NCBI RefSeq assembly: GCF_002295115.1
Contig: NZ_NSFV01000007.1
Span: 310,001 to 374,000, forward strand
Origin: Mesorhizobium sp. WSM4311
Lineage (GTDB): Bacteria > Pseudomonadota > Alphaproteobacteria > Rhizobiales > Rhizobiaceae
Direction of reading: 5' to 3'
Length of the DNA stretch: 64,000 nucleotides
A program made the translations under genes and the position numbers. Position 1 is the stretch's first letter; each line of letters begins with the position of its first letter. The notes beneath the pieces were generated by a model that saw only the letters and a list, made by a program, of their open reading frames with translations, had not been told where the DNA came from and did not search any database. Positions 37,313 through 46,581 of this stretch are shown one piece after another.

Positions 37313-38728
37313 CTATTGCAATCGGCTGTCGATCCACTGGTTATGCGCATCAACGCGCATCTCGATTCCGCGCGTACAATTCTGATCTCCAGCCGAGGTA
37401 ATGCCGACCAAGATAAGGTCGCCGCTCTTCTGCTCACGCAGAAAGGCTGGGCCGCCTGAATCGCCGCTACAGGTGTTTGATGCCTGCCCCTTGAAGTAGA
37501 AATTGAAGGTGTCCAGGTCCGAATAACGCCATGTCGCTTCCCGCTTGACGCCGGCGCCAGATCCCTTTCCGCCTTTCATAACCTTGAGGCCAAAGCCGAC
37601 AAAGGTAAGCTCGGCGGAATAGCTCTTCTTGATATCGGACCAGGTCGGGTTGAGTTTGTGTAGCGCGGCATTGGGAGCGCCGATGTCCGCGGCGGTGTAC
37701 ATGAGGCCGATGTCATGCTGGATTGAGTTCTTGGTGCGCTTGTATTGGATGCCCATTTCGCCCTTCGGAAAGGCCGCGTCGACTACCTGTTTCAGGGCGC
37801 CAGGCTCGAAGATGCTATTGCCAAGAAACAGCTGAACCTTGCCTTCAGCTATCGCGGTTTCGTAGCCGTCGATGCAATGCGCCGCAGTCAACACCGTGCG
37901 TTTGCCGACCACCACGCCCGAGCAATGGATCCTGCCGTCAAGCAGAATACCGACGACGGAATCGTACAGGCCGTCCGCCACCGGCGTTCCGCCAAGAATG
38001 TACGGATCGAGCGGCTCTTCGGACGCAATGATCGCATTGGGGGTAACGCTGACCTTGACGGCCGACGAATGCTCAGCTCGGCTCTCGCAACAACCGCCGG
38101 CATTGCTTGCCGCCACGTGAGTGCCGACCGTCAGGAAGTAGACGTCCCCTTCCTTGGGCTCCACGTTCAACGCAGCCGCGTGGCTTGAGTCGACCGAGGT
38201 GGTCGTGCCGTCCGGCGCCTTGAGCGCAATCGACAATTCGCCCGTGGCGCCGGTCGCGGCCACGGCTATCGTATAGGCGGAATGGTTGAGCTCTTTGCTG
38301 AACTCGATCTTGGTTACGCTGACGGCACCGCCCTCGCTGCGCGCAGTTGTGTCGTGTCCGTCGATAAGAACGCATTGATCGTTCGGACCGCAGAAGCCGC
38401 ACGTGCGGTAATGTCCGCCCGCAGCAAAGGCGGAGGCACGCAGCTCGACGAACATACCATCGGCGCTCTGATCGGAGTAGGAGACGCCGGCGTCGGCGGA
38501 TGCCGTACTGATGCGCCCATAAGGGGTGCACATGCTCGCCATCGTCCCGTCGGCCCGTGTGCTAACCGGGCCGGTGCCGCTGGCGGTTTGCGGCTGGCCA
38601 TCGGATACTGAGGAAAACGTAGTGTTCGTCGACGTCGACGAGATCGAAAAATCCGCGGCCAGAACGTAATTGGGGAGCATGGAGGCAAGCGCCGCCAGCG
38701 TCCAGAGGATCGTTTTGGGGGAGCGCAT
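37313..38728 (-). CDS. Secreted trypsin-like serine protease (S1)
   Basis: 471 residues from the ATG at 38728, which shares one base with the preceding stop (TGATG). Signal peptide ~1-24. The N-terminal half is a beta-rich, cysteine-containing domain (YRTCGFCGPNDQC, GGCCESRAE) with a pre-peptidase-like segment. The protease domain starts near residue 250 and has all three catalytic regions: TVLTAAHCIDG (His), QHDIGLMY (Asp) and NTCSGDSGGPAF (Ser). It is the last gene of the operon starting at 42936 and probably acts in the periplasm or outside the cell. An activation peptide around DPYILGG matches the IVGG-type junction. Confidence 0.9.
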   Translation of the reverse strand: MRSPKTILWTLAALASMLPNYVLAADFSISSTSTNTTFSSVSDGQPQTASGTGPVSTRADGTMASMCTPYGRISTASADAGVSYSDQSADGMFVELRASAFAAGGHYRTCGFCGPNDQCVLIDGHDTTARSEGGAVSVTKIEFSKELNHSAYTIAVAATGATGELSIALKAPDGTTTSVDSSHAAALNVEPKEGDVYFLTVGTHVAASNAGGCCESRAEHSSAVKVSVTPNAIIASEEPLDPYILGGTPVADGLYDSVVGILLDGRIHCSGVVVGKRTVLTAAHCIDGYETAIAEGKVQLFLGNSIFEPGALKQVVDAAFPKGEMGIQYKRTKNSIQHDIGLMYTAADIGAPNAALHKLNPTWSDIKKSYSAELTFVGFGLKVMKGGKGSGAGVKREATWRYSDLDTFNFYFKGQASNTCSGDSGGPAFLREQKSGDLILVGITSAGDQNCTRGIEMRVDAHNQWIDSRLQ

Positions 38729-39228
38729 CACCGGCCTCCGCACGCACCGGATTCGGTGCAGGAAAATATTGTGATGCCGCCGCCGTCCTTGCCGATTTTG
38801 GCGGTCCCCGGCGCATTAAGCGTCGTCGTGTAGATGTTCTTGAACTTCAGGTTGATCGTGTTCTCGCGGTAGCCGGTAGAAGTCTGTTCGCCAGTCACGG
38901 TGGCGCCCAGACCGACGCCAGCCAAGGCCGTGTTGGCGACGTCTACGGTGAGCTTCTGCGAGCCGCCCTGGGTGGCGTTTGCCGTCACCTTCAATGTCGC
39001 GTTGACCTCGTCGATGAGAAGGCCTGCCCGCATATGATTTTGATCGAGTTCCTGCTTCAACACGACCAAACTCTTGCCGATCTCGCGCGTCGCGTCGACC
39101 AGCGTTATGTTGCTAGGTTTCGACACGTCGACGGGGGTGTAGGCTGCGCAGGAACACAGGCCAAGCAGCGAGGCTGCACCAACACAAACATTGGTTATCT
39201 TGGAAAATACGCGGAACGATATTGGCAT
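38728..39228 (-). CDS. Small lipoprotein, unknown function
   Basis: 166 residues from the ATG at 39228, with AAGGAG 7 bases upstream. Lipoprotein signal with lipobox LCSC (Cys ~27). The mature part has a helical segment (REIGKSLVVLKQELDQNH) followed by a glycine/threonine-rich beta region and a C-terminal CTESGACGG. Third gene in the exported operon, one base overlapping the protease start. I do not recognise a family. Confidence 0.7.
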   Translation of the reverse strand: MPISFRVFSKITNVCVGAASLLGLCSCAAYTPVDVSKPSNITLVDATREIGKSLVVLKQELDQNHMRAGLLIDEVNATLKVTANATQGGSQKLTVDVANTALAGVGLGATVTGEQTSTGYRENTINLKFKNIYTTTLNAPGTAKIGKDGGGITIFSCTESGACGGR

Positions 39229-39302
39229 TTTTCTTCTCCTTGGTTTGTTCATGACAGAGCCGGCTAGTTCTGCGAGACACCCAGCATCCCGCTGAGAAGA
39301 CG

Positions 39303-39977
39303 CTAATCATCGGGTGCGACGATCGCGTCGATGGTGACGAGTTCGCCCTCGAGCGGAGCGGGTGTGATAGCGCCTGTCAGTGGGTCAGCGATGAAGGCGC
39401 CGGGGCTGGTCAATGCGGCGGGAAAATCCACGCCGCCGGCGCGAGGGCGCGGCACCCTCGCGGAGAGCCGTTCGGCGGCGTCGATCGTGGCCCCATCGAG
39501 GTTCCAACGATCGGATTTGAGTTGGCGCGACAGTTCCGCATCGCAGGTCTCGATATCGCGCCCTGGGCAGGCGAGCGCCCAAACCTTCAACGCCGGACGC
39601 GTACGGCCGATCAGCGCGGCGGTGGGTGGCGGCTTGTCTGTTTCGACCAGCGAGCAAACGACCATGCTCACCTTGTTGCCTTCGACGATGTCGTAGTCGG
39701 CAATCTCCGGTTTCCCGAAACCCGGCAGCTTTGCCTCGATCGCTGCGCGCCCGATGGCTTCCAGCGCCGCCTGGAGCAGCTTCTGTCCAGGCTGTGCCTC
39801 GCCGGGTTTCGTCTGCTCGAGCTCTTCCCTGGTGAGCGGTTGCGACACCACGCACCATTGGCGACCTTGCGGAAGCATGGCCTCCACAACGTTGTCTGCC
39901 GCTGCCGGGAGTGATTGGCAGACCAGTGTCGCTGAGATTAGCGCCGGCCACGCGAGGGTCCAATCAAGCTTAGCCAT
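39303..39977 (-). CDS. Exported hypothetical protein
   Basis: 224 residues with a signal peptide (~1-27, ending LPAAADN). Cysteines at WCVVS, MVVCSLV, LACPGRD and ETCDAEL suggest disulfides. The start overlaps the end of the 988-residue gene by 8 bases, so the two are coupled. No family recognised. A 74-bp gap follows before the lipoprotein gene. Confidence 0.7.
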   Translation of the reverse strand: MAKLDWTLAWPALISATLVCQSLPAAADNVVEAMLPQGRQWCVVSQPLTREELEQTKPGEAQPGQKLLQAALEAIGRAAIEAKLPGFGKPEIADYDIVEGNKVSMVVCSLVETDKPPPTAALIGRTRPALKVWALACPGRDIETCDAELSRQLKSDRWNLDGATIDAAERLSARVPRPRAGGVDFPAALTSPGAFIADPLTGAITPAPLEGELVTIDAIVAPDD

Positions 39978-42936
39978 AGCAAATCACCTGCCCTACGTTG
40001 ATGACGGACTCTGCGATCTGACCGACGGTCTGGAGCAAGCCCGCCACGAACAGGGTCTGGGCCGGCTCAAGAGACGCTGAAATGAAGGCATTGATGATGT
40101 TGTCGGCGTCGCGAAAGTTGCTAACGATCTGTGGCGAGTAGCCGCCCACGACGAATGGTGGGGGTTGCATGATCGCTACCCCGCGGTTGCAGGCCTTGAT
40201 CTCGTCTTGCTTGAGCAGGACGATCGGATTGCTAAGAAACAGGGTCGCTCCGGCCGCTCGCACCGCCAGCTTGATGTCGTATTTGAAGTTGACCTCTGGG
40301 GTGCTCCAAGACCATTTGCACTTTTTCGGTGGAAAGCCGCAGATGCCCCACGTCCAGCCCGATTGCTCTGGAATGACAACCCACTTCTTCGTCGGTCCGT
40401 GACACTCGCGTCCCGAAGTCGTGTGAAAAGCAAGGCCGAATGGGCCGGTAGAGCCGGAAGCCGAGAAGTTCCCCTTGTCTGCTGTCAGATTTAGGCTGGT
40501 CGGCCCAAGCCCGTAGTTGTACTCGACCGGGACCTTCAATTTATTGCCGTCATCGCATTCGAATCCCATGTCCAGATCGCCGGATTTCGAACCAGTGAAA
40601 GCGCCGAGCGATATGTGGCCGTTGCCGGATAGCTGGTCAGCGCGGCCCTCGGCATTGAGCTCGACGGCAAAGTGTGGGCGGTTGTTTTGCTGGGCATCCA
40701 GCTTGCCGTCAGCGGCGATGCGCGCTGCCGTCAGATGGACGAACTCGCCATCATTCGCCCCGAGCCGTTCGATCCGGCGTGCGTTCAGGCTGATGCTTGC
40801 ATCGAGCGCCCGCATGTCCTTGCCGAAACGGATATCACCGTTGGCGACTGCAAGGCTGAAATCGTCGATGAGGAGATATTCAAGCGATAGGCTATCTTTG
40901 TAGTCGACCCTCGCCGCGCGTGCCTGGCCGACGGAGAGCGGCGAAACAACGGTGGAGGAATAGCTCACCTCGGTCGGGCTGTCAGGATTGGCTGGCTTGT
41001 AGAGGCGGCTAGCCCCGGCCTTCAGATTGACCAATCGGGCCATCGCGATCTCCACGGTCGCAGATCGTGCTATCGACACCTCGAACAGATCGAAACGGAC
41101 GTCGGGATCAACTAGGTGGGTGCCATCAAGGTCGATCTCCGCGCCGGGCTCCAGGAAATGGAAGTGCGTGTCTTCAGCCACGAGCTCGGCGCGTGCGATC
41201 AACACCCGGCCCGTCGCCAGGTCGAACAGAAGGTCGGCACCTGCGCGGGTTTTCAACCGCAGGCTCGCTTTGGCCTTCTTGCCATCCTCGCCGATTTTTA
41301 GGATGGGCTCGCCGACGATCATGGCGCCGACGCTGGTCTCGAGGAAACCGTTGCTGGCCTTGCCAATCGTCAGGTCGGTGGCGCTTGCAATCGCCAGGTC
41401 GGCCGTCGACAAGGTGGGCACGACGCCGGCAATCACCGGTTCAAGGAACGCCGTGGCGCCTAATGCAAGTTCGAAGTCGCCCACTTTGACGGACAGATGG
41501 CTCGCCTCGATATCCGCAAGCGGGACCCGGAGCAGCCCCTTGAGCCGGAAAGCTTTGAGGGCGCCGGTAAGCGAGACGCGGTGGTCGTCTGTCAGAAACT
41601 TCACCGCACCTGAGGCCGGGGGGATCGCGAAACTGACCGGAAATTCAAGGGTAGGCGCGGTGGCATTGGCACTCATCACACTTTCTGCGAACGCCATGCT
41701 TTGGTTCGCTTCGACCTGCATTTTGCCGAACAGCAATGCGGCCGTGTCGAGCTTGCCGCTGACCTTGATGAGATCGGCTGCGCGTGCAATGCGCACATCG
41801 GCCGTGCCCGGTGCATCGGTCAGCATGCTCAGGATGCTTGACACGGGCGAGGCGAAACGCAGATCAGCCTGAAAGCCAGTCGCCGCAATGCTGTCGACGG
41901 TTCCAGCCACGGCGCCCTGAAGCAGGCTTTCCTTGGACGGACTGGCAATGCCACCCCGGTCGGTAGCGAACTTCAGTGTATGGAATGCGAAATCGCTGGC
42001 AGCAAAGCCATGATCGGACTGCGCGATTGCCGCGGTGACCCGGGCGACGTCAAAAGTGGGCCGGTCGGCGCTGAAGCTGGCAGCATTGCCACGCATGCCA
42101 GCTTCGCCGGATGCGCCCGCAACTTCGACGAGGTCGACGGTGGCCGCACCAGCAACCGCCGTGATCCGCACGGACCGCGCGCTCATCTTGAAATTGCTAA
42201 GGAAGATGTCATCCAGTGCGAGCGAATTGCCCTCAAGGGCGATTGGCTTGGACGCGAGTTGACCCTTCCACAGGCAGCCCTGTCTGGCTTTGAGGTCAAG
42301 GCGATAGACGATGTTTTCGGTGCCCGGGTGGGCGGAGGCCAAAGTAAGGTCGGCAATGTCGCTGCCATCCACCGTCAACCGAGCGTGTTCAATCGTGCGG
42401 TTCCAGGCCTCGATCTCGAGTTCCCCGGAGACGCCGGAAGGATCAATCAAAATAGGCTTGCTGTTGGCAATCCACAGCTTCGATCCAGCCAGATCGGACG
42501 TACCGCCGCTAACCGGTACGACGCCGGACTCAATGCGTCCAAGTTTTGCTTGGAAGGCGCCTGCATCGATATAGTAGCGGTTGGTGCCTGTGTTGGCTTC
42601 GAAAATCCAGCCGCCGACGTTAAGCTGCTCGACTTGGCCGGCTAGGAACGCCGGCCGTCCAGCTGCCGCCTCGTGGCCGGCTAGGGCGTGACACGATTCG
42701 ACCGGACCAGACATTTGCGGCTTCGCCGCGAAGACAACAAGGAACCTGTCGCGGCCTCTCTGGCTAGACGGCTTCAGAACTATGCGTGTCCATTTGCCGT
42801 CAGCCATATAAATCGTCTGGTGGCTGTCTGCCTGCGTGGTGGCACCGTCGATGCAGAAGTCACCGATGACAATTCCTGCCGCGCCAGTCGGCGTTACGGC
42901 GAGGAAGATGAAGAGAAGCAATGTGAGGACGCGCAT
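39970..42936 (-). CDS. Large exported beta-rich protein, unknown function (988 aa)
   Basis: 988 residues from the ATG at 42936 (GGTGG 5 bases upstream). Signal peptide ~1-20 (LTLLLFIFLAVTPTGA). Most of the protein is a run of short beta strands with alternating hydrophobic residues (VDSIAATGFQADLRF, DLAIASATDLTIGKAS), an AsmA/TamB-like texture seen in lipid-transfer and beta-helical proteins, though no such domain can be claimed. A cysteine-containing tail (GWTWGICGFPPKKCKWSW) and a short hydrophobic C-terminus follow. First gene of the operon downstream of the second SARP-like box. Function unknown. Confidence 0.78.
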   Translation of the reverse strand: MRVLTLLLFIFLAVTPTGAAGIVIGDFCIDGATTQADSHQTIYMADGKWTRIVLKPSSQRGRDRFLVVFAAKPQMSGPVESCHALAGHEAAAGRPAFLAGQVEQLNVGGWIFEANTGTNRYYIDAGAFQAKLGRIESGVVPVSGGTSDLAGSKLWIANSKPILIDPSGVSGELEIEAWNRTIEHARLTVDGSDIADLTLASAHPGTENIVYRLDLKARQGCLWKGQLASKPIALEGNSLALDDIFLSNFKMSARSVRITAVAGAATVDLVEVAGASGEAGMRGNAASFSADRPTFDVARVTAAIAQSDHGFAASDFAFHTLKFATDRGGIASPSKESLLQGAVAGTVDSIAATGFQADLRFASPVSSILSMLTDAPGTADVRIARAADLIKVSGKLDTAALLFGKMQVEANQSMAFAESVMSANATAPTLEFPVSFAIPPASGAVKFLTDDHRVSLTGALKAFRLKGLLRVPLADIEASHLSVKVGDFELALGATAFLEPVIAGVVPTLSTADLAIASATDLTIGKASNGFLETSVGAMIVGEPILKIGEDGKKAKASLRLKTRAGADLLFDLATGRVLIARAELVAEDTHFHFLEPGAEIDLDGTHLVDPDVRFDLFEVSIARSATVEIAMARLVNLKAGASRLYKPANPDSPTEVSYSSTVVSPLSVGQARAARVDYKDSLSLEYLLIDDFSLAVANGDIRFGKDMRALDASISLNARRIERLGANDGEFVHLTAARIAADGKLDAQQNNRPHFAVELNAEGRADQLSGNGHISLGAFTGSKSGDLDMGFECDDGNKLKVPVEYNYGLGPTSLNLTADKGNFSASGSTGPFGLAFHTTSGRECHGPTKKWVVIPEQSGWTWGICGFPPKKCKWSWSTPEVNFKYDIKLAVRAAGATLFLSNPIVLLKQDEIKACNRGVAIMQPPPFVVGGYSPQIVSNFRDADNIINAFISASLEPAQTLFVAGLLQTVGQIAESVINVGQVICYG

Positions 42937-43095
42937 TTGAACCACCTGTGCCTCGACCGCGTTTCAAGATCGCAAGGCAAGCCGGTTCGCTTGGGAGGAT
43001 GCCAGCGCGACGGAAGGAGCCGTTGTGCTGAGGACGAACCGGCATTGGATGCCTTGGCCGCAGCCCGCCGTTCGCTTGCGGGTTGCTGACAGAGC

Positions 43096-43131
43096 GCGTT
43101 GTCTCACCAGTGGCGTGACACGGGCGTTACA
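43096..43131 (-). promoter_or_regulatory. SARP-type direct-repeat promoter of the exported-protein operon
   Basis: On the minus strand, TGTAACG (43131-43125), spacer CCCG and TGTCACG (43120-43114) form a heptamer direct repeat with 11-bp pitch. After 8 bp comes GAGACAACGC (43105-43096). Layout and sequence match the box at 26311-26346. The operon start codon is ~160 bp downstream. Confidence 0.62.
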
Positions 43132-43182
43132 GGCGGTTTGAATGCAAGGGGGCCGCCAGCGGCGAAAGCGAATTTCCTTCGT

Positions 43183-43275
43183 CCAGTGCTCGCCAATCGT
43201 TCGCTGTTGCGAACGGGCGCAGGACTGCGCTTATCCGCTATTTCTTCTTTGGGGCGCACCGATCCGTTGCCCGGG
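43183..43275. repeat. Degenerate direct repeat flanking the exported operon
   Basis: CGCCAATCGTTCGCTGTTGC and the ~70 bases after it align, same orientation, with 37161-37245. The two copies bracket the operon at 37313-42936 together with its promoter. Similarity is partial (about three in four bases by eye). Confidence 0.4.
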
Positions 43276-43535
43276 AAAAAAGCGAGACAGGCATTCGCTC
43301 CACAAATGAGGAACGTGCTGCCTCCACACGCGGTGGTCACCTATAAGGTCGTTCATGTGGGCTCCGCAGTAAAGCTGCGCCTGCATCACATGGAAACCCT
43401 GGACTTGGAGAAGGTATGGATGATGGTGAAAAAGGCTTAGGCTAGGGCTAGACTACACAGGCGCACTCTTGAATGCCGTTTCTTATTTCCAGGTGAATTG
43501 CGTTTTCGAACGCGTGCAAGCAATCTCCGCCCGCT

Positions 43536-43733
43536 ATGGTCACGGTGCATCTGATTCCCGGAGATATCCGCGAAACACACGAGATCCAAGAGTGGCGCAA
43601 CGCCGCTGGCGGGATTTCGACCGCGCATCCGAACGAGTGGGCAGATCTTATCGGGGTGCCCGACGATAACTGCAAGCGGACGTGGGCGACCTATGCGAAG
43701 CACAGCGCTTCGCGATCGCCTGCTGCGGAATAG
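43536..43733 (+). CDS. Small hypothetical protein upstream of the DUF4365 gene
   Basis: 65 residues from the ATG at 43536. Contains RETHEIQEWRNAAGGIS and a plausible helical composition, with no signal or known domain. It ends 3 bases before the DUF4365 gene, so the two probably form an operon. It could be a cognate partner of the nuclease-like protein, or the remains of a longer gene. Confidence 0.45.
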   Translation: MVTVHLIPGDIRETHEIQEWRNAAGGISTAHPNEWADLIGVPDDNCKRTWATYAKHSASRSPAAE

Positions 43734-43736
43734 CCA

Positions 43737-44615
43737 ATGGCGAGCGTCGTTGGTTCCGCCCTAAAGGAGCGAGAAGGCGTTATTGCCGCCGACACGATCT
43801 TTACGAAGCAATTCCGCTGGCTCTTTCGAGAGCAAAAGGTTCTGGATTTCGGGGTCGATGCCGAAGTCGAGATTACTGAAGACGATATGCCCACTGGCAA
43901 ACTCATCGCGCTTCAAATCAAGAGCGGCACCTCGTTCTTCAAGCGGGAAATCAAAGAAGGGTACGTGTTTTACGGAGAAATGCGCCACTTAAAATATTGG
44001 ACGAACCACGTCCTACCCATGTTTCTCATTCTCCATAACCCGGAAACCGGCGTTACCCTTTACCAGCGAATTGAAGAGCGCCTTTGCAAGGTAACAGATA
44101 AAGGGTGGAGCATTGTCGTTCCCCGCGACAACGCGCTCAATGCCAGCGCCGCGGGGGACCTTGCAGCTGGCCCCGACCTAGACGAAGAAGGCCAGCTGCG
44201 TCTCCGCTTCAGCCTGGACGCGCCCCTGATGGAGCGCTTTGTTGGCGCCGATGCCAAGATGATCTGGGAATACTGGTTCAATAAAAGCCTGAGCCTCCGC
44301 AACGCCCGCTTCATCTTTGAGGACGAAGAGCCGATAAAAGTGGGAGGCTGGTATCCTACTGATGACATTGGCCTCGCCATGCAGAATCTATTCCCCTGGC
44401 TCACCTATCAATACGAGGACGATTCTACCAAATGGGATGTTTCCGGCGAAGCTGACATCTTTACCCTCCTGGTTTCTTTGAGGCCGGAAGCTAAGGCGTA
44501 TCTGGAAGCCGAGAGATTCTTTCGAGAGGGTATTACCGACGAAACGCCCGACCAGCCCGTCCGCGACGACGAGGAGGATGATGGTTGGATTTACCGCATT
44601 CGCGACGACGACTGA
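43737..44615 (+). CDS. DUF4365-domain protein (PD-(D/E)XK nuclease-like)
   Basis: 292 residues. The N-terminal ~150 residues match DUF4365: a conserved helix then DFGVDAEVEI (D41) and LIALQIKSG (Q60-x-K62), the PD-(D/E)XK core, followed by YWTNHVLPMFLILHNP, a segment shared with that family. The C-terminal half is not recognised. DUF4365 proteins recur in defence and mobile regions. The stop abuts the stop of the opposite-strand gene at 44616 with no gap. Confidence 0.82.
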   Translation: MASVVGSALKEREGVIAADTIFTKQFRWLFREQKVLDFGVDAEVEITEDDMPTGKLIALQIKSGTSFFKREIKEGYVFYGEMRHLKYWTNHVLPMFLILHNPETGVTLYQRIEERLCKVTDKGWSIVVPRDNALNASAAGDLAAGPDLDEEGQLRLRFSLDAPLMERFVGADAKMIWEYWFNKSLSLRNARFIFEDEEPIKVGGWYPTDDIGLAMQNLFPWLTYQYEDDSTKWDVSGEADIFTLLVSLRPEAKAYLEAERFFREGITDETPDQPVRDDEEDDGWIYRIRDDD

Positions 44616-45116
44616 CTATCCCTTTTTCGCCTGCTCAAAAAATTTGCGCATTACGTCGGCGGGAGTTTGCGGAAGCTCTATTCGGCTTTTGACAGTGGCT
44701 TTCGTCACAAGGATTTCCATTTGAGGCGCCTCGGCCGGCGGGCCATCCCAATAGCGTGCTGCAGTGGCGTCTTCGAGTGGCTTACCCTCCTTCACGGCAT
44801 CTTTAAGCACTGTGTAGTGTCGCAGGTCGCCAGCGTGAATGAAATCCACCTCATCGTATTTCATTGTGTAGAGATATTTTCTCGGGTCAGAAGTTTTGCC
44901 ACGAAACTCCCAAAGGTATTTTGCTACCCGCAAGTCCTGCCACAGATACAGCGCGCCCTTTCTCAGAGCCTCACCCTCCTCGTGTGCAGCTCTTAGAAAC
45001 AGCTCGGCCTTTTTCTCGATTTCGGTCAAACCATCCATGTTATCGCGGCCAGACACAACGATCCGGCCATCTTCATAGTCCTCGTTTGAATAGTGATACC
45101 CGATCGGCACGTACAA
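44616..45116 (-). CDS. Hypothetical protein, tail to tail with the DUF4365 gene
   Basis: 166 residues, intact, charged and soluble. No family recognised. Notable segments are IYVPIGYHY-like N-terminus MYVPIGYHYSNEDYEDG, GALYLWQDLRVAKYLW and a C-terminal PADVMRKFFEQ. Its stop codon is directly adjacent to that of the convergent neighbour. Confidence 0.6.
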   Translation of the reverse strand: MYVPIGYHYSNEDYEDGRIVVSGRDNMDGLTEIEKKAELFLRAAHEEGEALRKGALYLWQDLRVAKYLWEFRGKTSDPRKYLYTMKYDEVDFIHAGDLRHYTVLKDAVKEGKPLEDATAARYWDGPPAEAPQMEILVTKATVKSRIELPQTPADVMRKFFEQAKKG

Positions 45117-45450
45117 CCCCCACCTGCGCCCGACAGAAAATGCAGGTCGGGCTTATGGTAATGGAGCTTTCTGGCGTTCGTAAGCGTCTGCGGGCACATT
45201 TCCCCGCTTAACTTCACCTAGGTCGGCATTCTCTTGCCAGTGATCCTGAAGCTGCCAAGCCGGCCCCTAGGCTGCCGAGCAACAATGCGCCGCCCCTTGG
45301 CCATTCAGCGCCGTTCGCTTCTGCCCAAAAGCTGCGGTCGGTTCATCTCGCTCGTAACCACGTCCGTGAATGTGTACGAATGGGGCAGGTCGGACTCAGC
45401 CGTCCGCCGGGATTCCGGCTAAATTCTAGCGGATTGCAAGGAGGCGCCCG
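45117..45450. other. Intergenic, promoter region of two divergent genes
   Basis: 334 bases. The only clear element is the ribosome binding site AAGGAGG just before the TTG start at 45451. Confidence 0.45.
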
Positions 45451-46311
45451 TTGATAGAAGGAGGTATCTACGTCGACGATTCCGGAAATCCTGGTGTCGA
45501 TTCGGGGTCGGAATTCCTGCCCTCCTCGCGAAAATCTTGGACCGCCGTGATCGTGCCGTCGGCGATCGCCGGCGTCGTTCAGGGCGCCATGGATATCTTC
45601 CTGACGGGCGTACGGGACGAGTTTGGCGCCGGGGAATTGCACTTCACCAATATCTACAGCGGCGAGGGGCCGTGGAAGTCGGTCAACCCCCATAGGCGCG
45701 CGGAGATGATCGGCATCATGGCAGATCTCATGGATCGGCTCAGCCTCCCCATCGTGCACCAGACTGTCAGCGACTTTACACTTCTTGATCATCCGGATCT
45801 TGTGCGCTCCCTTGAAGGCAAGCGTGTCGGCGGCTGGAATCTAGAAGACATCTCCCACTTCGGACTCTTGCTGCTTTGCTCCCAGGTTTCGATGCAAATC
45901 CGCACCATGAAGGACGATAGCCCCCAGGCCTTCGAACTTCCTCTCCCCCTCTACGTCGACGAGGGGGTCATGACTGCGGGCCGCGATCGCAAGTTGCCAA
46001 ACTGGTCGGACGTAATCGAGGGGCCGCAGGCGTGCTTCCGCAGATCTGCAGATGTCCCAGGCATACAGCTGGCCGACTTCGCTGCCTTCATCCTCACCCG
46101 GTCGCAATGGATCGCGGTCAATAGGAACCCGGGGCCAATGTTCGGCAGGGCCGATGAGCTAATTCTCCGCGCCGCAGCGAGACTTAACATCCTGAATCTG
46201 TCAATGCGTTGGGCGACGCCGGGTGAGCTTGAACGTGGAAACTATGAGGACTGGCTTTCGGCCGATAGGGTTGCGAAGGGTCTCCCGCCACGGCCTTTCG
46301 ACGGCAAGTGA
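45451..46311 (+). CDS. DUF3800-domain protein
   Basis: 286 residues from a TTG start, supported by a perfect AAGGAGG 6 bases upstream. The N-terminal IYVDDSGNPG corresponds to the YIDESG motif of DUF3800, with an Asp/Ser set proposed to form an RNase H-like metal site. The C-terminal part has GIQLADFAAF, the second family hallmark with its Asp. Central residues LHFTNIYSGEGPW and VDEGVMT fit the fold. DUF3800 proteins are common near mobile elements; their activity is not established. Confidence 0.8.
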   Translation: MIEGGIYVDDSGNPGVDSGSEFLPSSRKSWTAVIVPSAIAGVVQGAMDIFLTGVRDEFGAGELHFTNIYSGEGPWKSVNPHRRAEMIGIMADLMDRLSLPIVHQTVSDFTLLDHPDLVRSLEGKRVGGWNLEDISHFGLLLLCSQVSMQIRTMKDDSPQAFELPLPLYVDEGVMTAGRDRKLPNWSDVIEGPQACFRRSADVPGIQLADFAAFILTRSQWIAVNRNPGPMFGRADELILRAAARLNILNLSMRWATPGELERGNYEDWLSADRVAKGLPPRPFDGK

Positions 46312-46581
46312 ATGCACCTGACTGGCATCTGCTAGCGTTCGATCCGACGGACTGTGGCGAGCGAAAACGGAACAAAGTTGAACCGCCTTCGGCGAGGATG
46401 GGGGTAGCACGGACAAGGATAGACGCGGCTGGCGCACAAGCGAAGCGGGAGCCGCACGCTTCTCCGATCCGTCGCGCCGGGGATCTTCGCCCGTGTGTGC
46501 CGAAAACTCTGGCAGCGGGTTCGGCCGGGCGAATGTGAGATAGAGTACGTCCGCTGCAAGGGGGCACGCAACGTTGAAAGG

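Noticed and set aside
43099..43440. 113-codon plus-strand frame
   Set aside because: It covers the SARP-like box and the degenerate repeat, has no recognisable domain and no ribosome binding site.
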